From the NCBI GenBank assembly GCA_013397435.1, contig VZRG01001045.1, positions 65,549 to 129,548 of the forward strand: a stretch of 64,000 nt of DNA, written 5' to 3'. The first letter of the stretch is position 1; each line of letters begins with the position of its first letter. Below the pieces are notes generated by a model. It did not search any database, was not told the origin of the DNA, and saw only the letters and a program-made list of their open reading frames with translations. Below, one piece after another: positions 39,389 to 51,393 of this stretch. Both the position numbers and the translations under genes were made by a program. Source of the stretch: Erythrocercus mccallii. Its lineage: Eukaryota > Chordata > Aves > Passeriformes > Dicruridae.

Positions 39389-40120
39389 TCAGTAAGGTTC
39401 AAGGATGCCCCAAGGACCCTGAGAGCTGTAAGCTCTGAGGAGAAGCTCAGGCACAGCCCTGACCTCATTGGAAATGAAAGAAAATGCTGCCATTAGTTTC
39501 CATGAGGTCAGGATCCACCTGATGGGTTTCTTTTCTAGCTCCTGTGACATGTACCTCAAATACCCTTGGTCACATATCAAATAAATAGATGAGTGATAAA
39601 AGCTCACTAAAGCCATGCAACACTCAAAGCACCTCTCAGTCACAGCTGTTAAGGATATTAGCACTGTATCAGCCACCAACAAAATAAAAATTTCTATTGT
39701 GTTTCTGGCCAGCACTGGAAGGTTTTGAAGTTTTTTTCTAAGGCAAGCTGCCAACAGTGCCATGGGAGTGCTAACACACTGCCATTTCATTTCAAGGCTA
39801 ATATTGAAATACAGTAAAAATCTGCATTTAAACAGAGCTATAAAGGCCAAAGAAAAGATTCCTCTTGCTTTCAGCAAGTTTTGGACCAAGCAGCATACAA
39901 ATAATTTTCGTGTGTGAGAGTGATGTTGCCCTCTGCTGGGTAACCCACAACCCAAGAAAGCTCTGCTCTTCAGAGTCCCAGCAGATTCAAGCAGAGGCAG
40001 CCTACATATTTTTGACACTAGAATCTTTGCAAATAGCAGGTGTACCCCAAAGAGGAGATAGTAGTACCCTGTTGACCTCTTTTTATAAGTGAAGAGGAAG
40101 GATGCAGTTTCAGTCCACAT
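39389..40120 (-). other. Unusually long open frame (243 codons), function unknown
   Basis: An ATG-initiated minus-strand frame of 243 codons is the longest in the window and longer than expected by chance in AT-rich DNA. The product would be Leu/Ser/Cys-rich with several hydrophobic stretches: residues near 18-36 (YYYLLFGVHLLFAKI), 87-104 (FSLAFIALFKCRFLLYF) and 143-156 (IFILLVADTVLISL). No signal peptide of classical form starts it, and I recognise no domain. No promoter, splice sites or CpG island are evident. It may be a chance frame or a decayed transposon segment. I do not claim it as a gene. Confidence 0.2.
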
Positions 40121-43100
40121 CTCTTTGTGGGATACGGCCCATTGATTTCCAGTGTAGAATTAGCCCCATCCAATTTTTCCAAGGTCATCTGGAAAATCTG
40201 TAGGAAAGTCAGACAAAAATAAAAAATGAAAATGAAAAATTCTACGTTTCATGATTATCAAGTTTTAAGCACATGATGGAAAGAAAAAACAATCTCTCAA
40301 ATACATTCAGTCCTTAAAACCTCTAGACACCAATTATATACTGCAGGGTATGTCTACATTAATTCTCACTTATATTCATTTATTTGTTTTTCCTCCTTTC
40401 ACAAAATCAGATTTAATTTTTCTTAAGTAACAGATAAATTACTAGTGTCTATATTATCAGCACTCTATTAAGAGCAGGAATCCGGCTCGATGCCACTAGG
40501 ACGTTGTAACATTCCTATCTCATCAGTGATCAGACTAAGGTCTAGGGAGTGAAATTTATCAAATGCCATTATACAGTGTATCTGGAAGGATGATAAACAT
40601 GATTAAAATTCATTTCACCAACATAGTTGCTCATATGTATTTGATGTCCTTTTCCTTGGAATGGTTAGACAAATTGCACAATTCCCTAAAATGAAATTCA
40701 GTCTTGGATTTTATACAACGTGCCCTGATAATACAAATCAATATTTTGACAAAACCACATTTTTACCTGAAGATGAAGTATAATGTGTAATAAAATACAT
40801 TTAAGTACTTTGTAATTTATCCTGAGACCAAATGCATTTGACCAAATGTTGTACATCATTCCATAGAAAACTAGGTGGAATATATAATCTATACTCCTTT
40901 AAGAAGCAACTCAATTGTGTGGATTGAGAGAGCACACAATTAAACACTTAATATTCAGAAAACATTTCTAATTAAGGATCTGTGTGAAACCTCTTGAAGG
41001 TATGCGTTGTTCTGCACAATTTAATATCACAGTTTTTCCTCAAATGCATATATCATATTCTCGAATTACTTTCATTTTTAAGGTAAAGTACATTATCTTC
41101 TGTGTGTCAACTTGCTTTTGCCATTTACCTCACAAAGCTTGTTTACACATGTAATATAAGAGGAGCCAAAATCCCCAAAAAGTTTCAGTGGACCTTCTGC
41201 ATGCTGTGTGTCTCTTGCCCAATATCTCTAATGAATTAGATGATTTCCTCTGGAATTTCCATGTCCTTCAAACACTCTCCCCCTATGGAGCACACAGCAA
41301 AAAAACTTCATGAGTTAGAGTGGCAGAGATAGAAATTTAAAAGTTGGTAACGTGCCAGTTCCTAAATCCAGTGCAGCCCAAAGGTATCAAAAACATTTAG
41401 GAGCTGGATTCTCCTTCATTTTACAGGAAAATATGACAATCTACATATCTTAATGGGTCTTGGCACCAAGTACCATGTGCATGGTCAGGTAAATGTATGA
41501 GTAGGGATTTAGCCTTTGAAGTATGAGCCAGATGAGGGAGTATTTAATCTAATAATAAGAGTATAAGATCTAATAATCTAATAATAAGACTAATAACTCA
41601 CCAGACAAGACTCACAGATGGAATAAAACCTGTGTATTTTGCTTACTAAGATTTGCTCTATACAATAACACACCTTATTGCCATCTCATTTACTGGTCTC
41701 TTTCCCAAAACAGCCTGACATTTAGTCTTTACAAGAGCTTTATCAGAATTCAAGACCTAAATGCCTGGACCATAATCATCACACATGGATTGTTTTCATT
41801 GAGGCCAAGACATGAGCACGTTCAGGCAGTACACAAAGATCTTGTTGCTAAAACATTTCCCACTTGAATGTAATTGTCCTCCAGTAAGGAAGCAATCACT
41901 GAAAAGCAAAATCCTACAGATGACATGCTGAGTTTTATGTTTTCAGGAGGTTAATATATTTTCCATCCACAGCGGAATTGTGTGTAATTTGTAGGCAAAA
42001 ATCCAGCCCTAGTGCAAGCAAGTGCAGCTCTTATTGATCTCAATAGTAGATGCACTCATTTATGGCAGGGCTGCTTTTGGCGTTATGCCTGTTTAGCACA
42101 GAATGAATAATATTACAAGGCAGGGCATAGGTTCCGTGCGTGCTGAAAGCTTTTGCATTTGTGAATGTTAAAATAGCCTGCCTCCACAATAGCAACTATT
42201 TTGAGCTGGAGAACACAACATGTGCCAATCTCGAGTTGCATAATGCTTTCACATATCTCAGGGTCGCTGCTCTGAATAGTTCCATACTGAATGGCTGCTT
42301 AATATCTCTGTTACTGCATATAGGTCCTGTCTCTAACAGCACGGTGCAGTGTTGCTCAATAGATGAGCCCTGCATTCACTCACAAAAGCCCCAGCCAGCC
42401 TGCAGGAGAGACTGAGGCATTACTGCACTTGAAGAGCCCTGTGGCTTACACTATTTTGGTAGGAGTTTAAAGAAAAACAATCACATTTTTTACACATTTG
42501 GTTTTCATTTGTTTGAAGCGGTTTTGTAGCCTAATAAAAAGACCTACAGTTTCATAAAAGGAAGTTAACGGGTTGCCTTTGGGCAGTAGGAGACTTTTTC
42601 AAATATTACTGGGTTATTTTAAGGGCATTAACTGCAGTCAGCCCATGAGTTCTGTTATAGAACTAATTTGGTTTTTTTTTTTTAATTACACTGTGTTTTA
42701 TTTTTAAAAAAAACCCAAATGCCAGTGTGAAAAAACTGGATCCTTCCTTCTTATATTGTGTACTGGCTTTTAGGCCATTCCCATTGTCCACTGCCTGTCT
42801 GCCTCCTGGCTAGCAGTAGATTTACCCAACAGGAACAGAGGCTCAGGGTGCAGGGTTCTCATCCAAGCTCTCCCTCCAGCAGCAGGAAGGGATCTAACTT
42901 ACCAATACATTTTCACCTTCCAACAGAAAGAAATGTGACAGCCTGATCTCACCTTCCAGCACTGAGACCCAAGGGGAAGGCAATTTGACTGTTTAATCTT
43001 GTGCTTTGGCAGTGGGAAAGGAAGGGAAGTAACCTGACCACTACTGCCTTCCCACTGATAACGTGCAGACCGCAGGATGGCCATAACTTATCCAATCAAC

Positions 43101-43576
43101 CACAGTGCCTGCCATCCTCAAAATATACCCAGAAGACTTTTCTGAAATGGATAATCACGGCACACAGCTCAGGAGTAAAACACGAGTATTTTTCTTTCTA
43201 AAGCTCAAGGAAACACACACATACTGTGCCCTAAATATGTTTACGTTACTGTCTTCTTCTAGACAGCGCAAACAAGCCACTGTGTGTAAGCACAAAACAC
43301 TGGCATCTACCATTCACCTCAGAGGTACTATGCAGGAAAACAAATTTAATGAAAGTTTGATTTCCAAGAACCTAGCCTGTTCCTTTTTTAATTAGACTTT
43401 TCCATATATTGTATGCTATCACAATACACCCCCTTTACATTTATGACTAGAATGGCTATTAAATGTATTAATTCAACTTAACATCAAGGAACAAATTAAG
43501 ATGAGGGCATAGTCCAGGTAAGTAGAGTAACAGTCCTGGGTAGGTATATGGAAAGCTGAGGGTTTTGCTCAAACTG
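40121..43576. other. No gene recognised; possible conserved non-coding sequence at 42.0-42.7 kb
   Basis: AT-rich sequence. A repeated TCTAATAATAAG motif lies at 41548-41590 and a T12 run at 42672-42683. The 42.0-42.7 kb part lacks any repeat signature and has an even mix of words that looks like regulatory DNA, but this is only an impression. Confidence 0.35.
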
Positions 43577-43650
43577 AGAGAAAAGAGAAAGGAGAAAAAG
43601 AAAAGAGAAAATAGAGAAGAAAATAAAATACAAAAAAAGAGGAAGATTTT
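43577..43650. repeat. Polypurine (GA-rich) tract
   Basis: About 74 bases are almost entirely A and G on the plus strand (GAGAGAAAAGAGAAAGGAG and similar, with only rare T and C). Long polypurine tracts can form triplex or otherwise non-B DNA. No repeat unit is constant enough to call a microsatellite. Confidence 0.75.
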
Positions 43651-44369
43651 AAAAAAGGGAAAGCTGTCTGGGGTCGCTTTAACAGGAAGTTTAGCCGCTG
43701 ACTTCAGAGTCATGGATCTTTTTGCTCCTGCCTAATACAATGCATCTTTTGTCCTTCTTTCTCAAATCATGTCCTGTCAGGCAAGGTCACTGTCACATCC
43801 TCTCTCAGTAAAAAACGGAATTTATTTCCTAGACAAAACTCATGCCTCTGAGTCACACTGGCGTTCAGTCTGGAGGAACACTGTAGTAATGTGGGAGAAC
43901 TATACAAACCCTGGAGCTATACCTAGAGGAAGATGAAAAAAGAAAAAAAACCGTAAGTGAAGGAACACTCTTAGTGTGTTGGACCTCAAACCTACTCTAA
44001 CTTGTCATATGCAACCAGAGTGATAGGACAAGCAGTAAACTCTAGATATCTGAAAGCCAACAGCTGCTGAGAGCCAAAATCTCAGTGGCTGGAAATAAAT
44101 GTAACTTGGGGAATCAATATTTCGGGACATTTGGAGCTGTTATGGGTAGGTTAAAAAGGGAGACTAGAGAACATTACAAATATCACACAGATTATCAGAG
44201 GTCATTTGGCTTCAACATGCTACAGATTGGTCTTGCTCAGAGCTAATTACTCATCATGAGGATCTGAGAGAAATTCCTGTATAGAAAGTCTGTGATACTA
44301 AAAGGTCTGCTCCCTCTTCTATCAAAGATAGCAGCAAGCTCTACTTCAGACTTCAGTCAAGCAAGAACC
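43651..44369. other. No gene recognised
   Basis: Ordinary AT-rich sequence between the polypurine tract and the LTR-like element. No frame, RNA or repeat was recognised. Confidence 0.6.
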
Positions 44370-44404
44370 TGTTGGAGTCCAGGATATCCCTCTGGCCGCC
44401 CTGG

Positions 44405-44450
44405 AGGGTTTGGAGACTGGACAGGAGGGTCTGGGATCTGTACAGGGGGG
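44405..44450. repeat. 21-bp tandem repeat in the LTR-like element
   Basis: Two adjacent 21-base units, GGAGGGTTTGGAGACTGGACA-like and GGAGGGTCTGGGATCTGTACA-like, are followed by a partial third (GGGGGGTC). They differ at a handful of positions. Such direct repeats are common in LTR U3 enhancer regions. Confidence 0.7.
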
Positions 44451-44718
44451 TCAGCCAGACTCACACAGAGCCCAGGGGGACACTGCCTCTGATCCCTGAC
44501 CATGGGAGTGAATACTCACATGCAGGAAGAAGCACAAACCCTAAGAATTTAAAATAAGTAGTAGCTGGTTTGTTATAGAATATAAATATAGAAATTAGGA
44601 TTCTTAGTGTAGGGGGCTGAAGAGACAAGATGGAGGATTTGGGGTGTGGCCCTTATGCTCCTTGTTCTTGCTCTCGTCCCCTATCTTCTCCTGAGTTGGA
44701 TGTTAGAGATTGGTTTAG

Positions 44719-44983
44719 NNNNNNNNNNNNNNNNNNNNNNNNNNNNNNNNNNNNNNNNNNNNNNNNNNNNNNNNNNNNNNNNNNNNNNNNNNNNNNNNNN
44801 NNNNNNNNNNNNNNNNNNNNNNNNNNNNNNNNNNNNNNNNNNNNNNNNNNNNNNNNNNNNNNNNNNNNNNNNNNNNNNNNNNNNNNNNNNNNNNNNNNNN
44901 NNNNNNNNNNNNNNNNNNNNNNNNNNNNNNNNNNNNNNNNNNNNNNNNNNNNNNNNNNNNNNNNNNNNNNNNNNNNNNNNNNN
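44719..44983. other. Assembly gap (265 N)
   Basis: A run of 265 N separates the TATA-bearing part of the LTR-like element from the CAGCAACC-repeat part. The gap size may be an estimate. Any open frames drawn across it are meaningless. Confidence 0.99.
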
Positions 44984-44996
44984 CAAAGAGAAGACA

Positions 44997-45128
44997 GAAA
45001 ACCTTATTACCTCGAGGAGCAGCAACCTCGAGGAAAGTCCTGGGGAACAGCAACCCTAGGAGAAAACCTTATTACCTTGGGGAACAGCAACCTCAAGGAG
45101 AATCTCAGGCCAGCAACCTGAGAGAACC
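44997..45128. repeat. Imperfect minisatellite bordering the assembly gap
   Basis: The core CAGCAACC recurs at 45020, 45048, 45085 and 45111. The longer word AAACCTTATTACCT recurs at 45000 and 45065, giving a higher-order unit of about 65 bases with two internal subunits. The array starts almost at the gap edge, so the missing sequence may contain more copies. Confidence 0.7.
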
Positions 45129-48100
45129 AGGTTGATAACTGCAAGGTTCCTTAAAGCAGAGGAAGGTTTTGCTCTGAGTGAAAATCAGAATTTGCTATTT
45201 GATACACTAAGCATGGCACAAAAAAAGTTGTTTGCTTTGCAGGATAATGGAAGCCCCTTCTTTTATGGGGGCTGAATTCTATATCTGTTATGTCCAGCCA
45301 GAGTTTTTAAAAAAATCTCACACATGCATGTCAGTTATTGAATGATGTTGTTTAAAGCTAGAAACTGTGAGCTGTTAGGCTTTAAAGAATAGGCAGAGAC
45401 AGGCAAGAAATTCCACCAAATGATTTATAAGCAGGTGGATGACAAAGTGGAAACTTTCGTGAATCTTGGTCATGATCCAGTTCAGAGCCTTATTTTGATG
45501 GAGGGCTCCCTCTTCTGGATTTTGATTGAAGCATATTTCCCAAAGTCCAAACCAGTTTATTTATTTCCAATGAAATTAAAAGGTGTTTTCAACTAGAAAA
45601 CAGATCAGGGAGAGTCTCTATGCACTCTCATAGTCAAACAGTGCCTCTGCCCAGATCACTGTGGGGATCTGGGCTCTGGGCAGCACATCTGACTGCATCT
45701 GCCTCACAGACCTGCTGCAGAGAAAGGGAGCTGACACCATGGTTTTGAATTTTTATATTTAGGTTTATAGATGTCCTAGGCACAAGGATAAGAGTTTACT
45801 TCAGCTTATGATTCTTTATTTTTCTTGTTATCTAAATGCAGTTTTTGGATAATTGCATCATTAAGAAATACTCTTTGTTGCAACTCCTATGAACTCTACT
45901 TCTGAAAAAGAACACCTTCAAGTTAAGGAGCTCAAAAAGAAAAATATCTGTTTGGCTAGAAGTTCTCCAGTGACATGAAAAATAGCCTTTTAGTCCCTTA
46001 CACAAATCAAAATAGTCTTACCTGAAAAATCCTTCCTAATCTGTGGGGAATTTCCTCCCCCATAGGAATTCCATCTGAAAACAGACACTTCCTGAATGGC
46101 AGGTGGGACTGCAAGAAACTGAAACTGTAGCTTTGATTAATTTACATTTCTTAAAGCGAACAACCTTTGCAGGCAAAAACTTGCTTCCAGGCAGATTTTT
46201 TCTTTAATACAGCCTGAGTTTAATACCCTAGTGCAAATATAAGACTATGCTATAGACTGTTATCATGGCCACAGGGGAATTCTTTATTTCAGAAAAAGTT
46301 AAGAATGCAAACAAAACTATGAGTTTTGCTGAAAATTAAATAATAGTAACAATAATACATATGGCTTAGTGAAAAAGCATCACAAATCTCTGTTTTAAGG
46401 AATGACTGCAAAGTGTGCATTTCATTTAAAGGGAATAATAATCCAAATTTGAACAGCTTAAATTTGAAAACAAGGATATGACAAAAGCTATACATTCCTT
46501 TGTCAGAGAATTCTACACTGATATATGGCAGGCCTTTGCCTTCTAATGTTGCTGCTGCCCACAAGATAGCATTCATCTAGACCAACTATCCCCTGACTTT
46601 TTTTCCTTGCAGATTAGCAAACAACAATCAGCCCAGTCAACATTCTGGGCCCATAATACCAACAGGCCATTTACTGTGAGTTTCCAGACCCACCCACAGG
46701 CGGATCACCCACCCCCAGCTGACACTAGAGAACTCCTCCCTGTCCTGGGTGATTTGAGGCTTCATTGAAAGCAGGCACACCAGCCCCAACATTTGTCATT
46801 CAAAGAGATGAGATATGTGAGGGGTATGAGGAAGAACAGAAGGAAAGTGTGCTGCACAGTGCCAAGCAGCAGATTGGGTGGAAAGCCAGGAAGAGAGCAC
46901 AGGCTTCTTAGGAGCAAACTCAGAGCTCTCTGCAGAGCTACAGCCTCTGGAACACAGATACTTCAAATTTATGCAGAAATTTATGTTTAGGATAAGAGGT
47001 CACTGAAAAAAAAATTGCCTTGTAGTTTTGGGAGGGTGTTACATTTTTTTTTAATACTTACTATGTTGCCATAATATAGAAGAAAAAGGTTGTGATGTAT
47101 ACTAAACTCCTATTACTTAGCTTTGCCAGGAGAGAGATCACAGCAAATTTGACCAGCATTCTTGATTCTAAAAGAATAATTAATAAAAAAAATAAAAGGC
47201 CTACTGTTTTGTTACTTAAGTGTAGCAAATATAGTAAGAAGTTCATTTTCAAATCCATACAACTTGTTGGTGTTACAACAGACTGCTGTTGAGAAACAAA
47301 AAGTTTTTAGTCTCTTCTAGTGCACCCTAATTTATCTTTGGTAAGACTTTGTGTTCATCTTTCCTTGCGGCAGAGTTGCTCAACACTATCAATCTTCCCC
47401 AGTGCTTCAGGCCACAGTCCTGCATTTTAGTATCTGCCTGGGATATGTGAGCCCTGCACTTGGCTCCCTCCAGAGCTATGACAACATTAACCATTTGACA
47501 AGCCCTGTGACATAAAGCATTAAAAACAAACTCAGAACTATTAAAAAGCAACAGACCAGGCATAAGCCATGTTTAACTCTCCCACAGAGAAAATCTGAGA
47601 GGACAATCTGCATTTGTTTTCTCCCAGGACATCTGCCTCCATCTGTGTCTCAGGTCAGCCTGTCTGCTGGCAGTGCCTGGTAATATCCACCTCGCAACAG
47701 GAACCAAGGAAATTCTTAATATTCAGTACTCTCCTCTGCTGGTAGTTATGACATCTGACAAAATGAGCTTGGGACAAGAAACAAGGTTTTTGATAATAAT
47801 GCCATCACACATCACCTCTCTGGGAATATATTGTACTACTTTCCTCCTGCCCTTCCCCACAAATAGCCAAGGCACTGACAACACAAAATCCCACACCAAA
47901 TTCATCCAATTGTTACTATAGTTATTCCTCAGAGAAACAAAGGAGCTTCATTCTGTTACATTCAGACTTCATTCAAGAACATGGTATCAGGCATTTCTGG
48001 GAAAAAAACTTCAGTCTGGCAAAAAGGTCCTATTAGCTGCAAGAAGAACTGTCAAGCTGTGCCTTATTCCTTGCAAAGTTCCCATTACCTGTGAGAACAC

Positions 48101-48756
48101 GTGCCAGGGAAAGGTTGCTATTCCTTCCTAATCTCTTCACCCATTCTCCTTCTTCCTACAGCTATTAATGGTGACATCCAATTCCACACATTACTCCATG
48201 TGGATTCCTGTACTGTCCTTGTAACACTCCCTTAATTTCTTCTGTTGTACCCTCCTATGACAACCCTTACCAACAGTTCCTAATTTCCCACACTTACCCC
48301 ATCATCATCACCACCACCACCAGCACCTCCTGGTACCCACTGGCCTTTGTCCTCTTGCTTAGAGACTCCTTTCTGCTCTTTCGTCATCAAATTCAGCAGA
48401 GTAGAGCACACTACTGGGACAATAGAAAGACAGAGATTTGGGAAGGCTTTGTCCTCTTCTATGCCTACGCTCCTATCCCCACCAAAAGTCACATGCCTCT
48501 GGACATATGTCATACATCTGGACATCTATTATTGTGTCTCCCATATACATAAAATTACATTCAAATATTGGTGTGAACATTGCATAGTCCACTAATCCAC
48601 CTTTAGGAAGTGGCAGATCTGATTTCCCTCGCAATATTTATTCAAGTCCTCTGAGCCACGTGCTGATATAACCTAAGTCTGCTGCTTCATCCAGAGTCCA
48701 TGATGGATGGCTGAACTAGGGAATGGCTGTTTGGTTTTACCATTATTATTCAGTTT
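45129..48756. other. No gene recognised
   Basis: AT-rich sequence. A short CAT/CAC trinucleotide run lies at about 48300-48322. No domain-bearing frame, RNA gene or familiar mobile element was seen. Confidence 0.55.
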
Positions 48757-48852
48757 ATGGTATTAAGACCGTATCTTCCCTCTGCTGACTTAAGCACAGA
48801 ATTACAAGTCCTAACAGGCTTTTCCATAGTATTCTTCACTTTTTTGTGGAGT
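48757..48852. repeat. Dispersed 96-bp repeat, copy 1
   Basis: This runs from ATGGTATTAAGACC to TTTTTTGTGGAGT and recurs in the same orientation at 51298-51393. The copies have equal length and only three differences, all transitions (G/A, G/A, T/C). Flanking sequences are unrelated. It is either a local duplication or two copies of an interspersed family I do not know. Confidence 0.95.
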
Positions 48853-50830
48853 CCTCCAGCATATCATGAACATACCTAAAACATTTGCAACATGCCTGTT
48901 CTTCTCAGTGCCCCATGGCTTCATGGCTGGCTGCTGCCTCCTTTGGCAGAAGCAGTCTCTGCCATACCTGTGTACTCCCAGGGTCTCCTTGGCACTGGCA
49001 AGCTTCTCTCTGTTTAGTCCTCTGAACAGTTCCAGTAAAGGATCAGACACCCCTGTCCTAAGGCAAATGTAGAAACATGCCTCTGGTGATGGGAAACAGG
49101 GAAAGAAGGACTGCCCTTTTTGGGAGCAGTTGCATTTGTTTACGAACATCCTAACAGACCAAGCCCTGAGTTCCATTACATTGCCCAAGTGGTTGGGGTA
49201 TATTTTGTGAAATCAATAACGTAGGACAAATTCAAATTGTATTTTAGAGAGATTTTAAATAGGGCTTTTTGAGCTCTGCTAGAACACAAACTGTTTAACA
49301 GATTAAAACACCTCAATAAGTCCTACATCCAAAACTCCAATTCCATTTCTAAATGGTTAACAAGCTTAATCTCTCTCTCGAGGTCAGCACACCACCAACA
49401 ACAAGTAAAAACAGAACAAAACAAAACTTGTTTGACTGGAGCTTTACATTTCTTCTGGAGCTTCTGAGAAGGAGATAAAGGAACTAATATTTTTCCAGAA
49501 GAGACAGGATTCACAGTATTTTAAGCATGTAAAATAATTGATGCTGTCCAGAAAATGGTAGAACTCAGGGAATTCTTTGGAGTGCAGGCTACAGCTACCT
49601 ATGATACTAATCAAGTTCCCTAGTTCCTAATCAAGAGGTTGCTAATAAATCATAACAGATGTGGCCAGGACTGCCAAGTTTGAACCTAAGCGCCAGGCTG
49701 AGCCATGACACATGCACTCACTATGTTACCTAAAGTATCATCCTTATAAACAGCTTTAGACTGGCTTTTATGTTCATGTGACCAAGTCTAACTGAGTGTT
49801 GGTAGAGCAAATGCAAACAGCTTGGTCTTCTATTAAGGCAATCACATACCCAGATGCAAAATCCAGGACTCTGAGACTTCATACAAACCTGACAGTCCTT
49901 AGGGACTTTGGGTTTGATGAAAAATGCATATAAATATTATAATCTGTGACAGATATAATCTTGTTCCAATATTTTCCACTTTATTTAAAACGAAAGCTAC
50001 CTATTCGGTTCAGTCCCACAGTCTGGCATTTACAAAGATAAAAGGACCTTTCAGCGTGAGCAAACTGCAAAACATATTTGAAAATAAATTCTTAATGACA
50101 ATTGGCATTAAACAATTTATTTTCAAATACATTTTGCAGGCTGTTCACACTGAAGGGTGCTTTAATCTTCTGAACTGGAGGCTGCTAGGCTTAGCAGAGA
50201 TGAAGTTTTCTCTTAACTCTTTCAGTACCTCACAGAGAGCAGATTCAATCAGGATTTTCTGATAAAGTACTTACACCTGCATTAGATGAACATTGCATTA
50301 CAGGGGCTCAGTTTCTAGTCTCAAGATAAGAAGCAGATAACCACTGCTCTGCTAGCCAATCATCTGACACCTACTTCTAACTCAAAGAATAATTCTTCTT
50401 TAATACAGTTCCCTTTTTTTTTTCTCAACAGAAATCCCAGTTGTTGTGCTAACAGTGCCTTTTTGGTTGGCCACAAATCACAGCAGCTTTACCTACTAAG
50501 TAGCAGACATGCTTCGCAAGACCAGAATTTCCCGTCTCCCAGGTGGGAGTCAGCATCCTGTGTTACAAATAGCTCCTTTGTTGACAAGGGAAAGGCAAGC
50601 TCTGCCTCCATTTCTGGCATCCGTTCTGCTTTGCATGCCTCAACTTTCATTGCAACTCAGGTACTTTTAAGTCACAAAACAAAGCCAGATCACTGCTGAA
50701 CAGACCATCCTGCACAGCTCTGCTCTGCTACAGTCATTACTATGCTTTCCCTTTGGATATTCACACAGCTGCACCATGAACCAGGACTGGAAAAAAAAAT
50801 CCAGCAGAAATCAGTCTTTTTCTTTTGAGC
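48853..50830. other. No gene recognised (between the two 96-bp repeats)
   Basis: Ordinary sequence lying between the direct repeats. Short frames only, no repeat signature recognised. Confidence 0.55.
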
Positions 50831-50999
50831 CCTTTTTCAGCAAAATAGTTCCCCTGGCTTGTCTGACTCTATAGCCAGACAAATGTCCCAGAGGCAAAAT
50901 AGTTTTCAGCAAAAATGGGCTGCAAAATAGTTCCTTTTTCAGCAAAATAGTTCCCCTGGCTTGTCTGACTCTATAGCCAGACAAATGTCCCAGAGGCAA
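50831..50999. repeat. Tandem duplication: two identical 67-bp copies, period 102 bp
   Basis: Copies at 50831-50897 and 50933-50999 are identical from CCTTTTTCAGC to CAGAGGCAA. The 35-base spacer contains further pieces of the unit (GCAAAATAGTT, TTTTCAGCAAAA), so the array is a slightly scrambled duplication. Each copy holds an inverted repeat, TTGTCTG and CAGACAA with a 10-base loop (50859-50865 and 50876-50882). Identity implies a recent duplication or gene conversion. Confidence 0.95.
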
Positions 51000-51297
51000 G
51001 CTTAGAGGATGGAAATAAGAAGCCAGGCTTGGGCATATGTTGGGATTTATATTTTTAAAAAGTAACCACAGACTAAAACAGAGGTATAAGAGAACTTTCA
51101 ATATCAAATTCGAGGAGCCTAAAGGAAGTTGGGAGGCATATGCATTACCCAGTAGTATGAATCACCTAGGGGCTGCACCATGGTGCCCAGCTGACCATCA
51201 TTTCCATCTCTTCAGGCTTCACACTGTCATATAGGGAAACTAATGTAACCAAACAATGGAGAACAAGAAGAGCCTAGAGAAAGACAGACCCTTCTTG

Positions 51298-51393
51298 ATG
51301 GTATTAAGACCATATCTTCCCTCTGCTGACTTAAGCACAGAATTACAAATCCTAACAGGCTTTTCCACAGTATTCTTCACTTTTTTGTGGAGT
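51298..51393. repeat. Dispersed 96-bp repeat, copy 2
   Basis: Direct-orientation partner of 48757-48852 with 93 of 96 bases identical. The sequence immediately outside (GACCCTTCTTG on the left, GATGCCACTGG on the right) does not match the outside of copy 1. No target-site duplication is evident at either copy. Confidence 0.95.

Larger units (their letters stand above)
44370..45122 (+). mobile_element. Probable ERV-type LTR, plus strand, interrupted by an assembly gap
   Basis: The element starts TGTTGGAGTCCAGGATATCC, then runs through a GGAGGGT-rich U3-like part and the phrase CACACAGAGCCCAGGGGGAC. A TATA-like TATAAATATA follows at 44581-44590, and then 'GACAAGATGGAGGATTTGGG'-type sequence up to the gap. 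From memory this text resembles LTRs of songbird endogenous retroviruses; no search was run. The hexamer AGAACC lies directly before the start (44364-44369) and again at 45123-45128, as a 6-bp target duplication would. The right end is CTGAG rather than the usual CA, which weakens the boundary call. No gag/pol frame is visible, so it is probably a solo LTR. Confidence 0.55.

Noticed and set aside
44630..45121. Open frames spanning 44630-45121 on both strands
   Set aside because: They run through the 265-base assembly gap, so their continuity is artificial.
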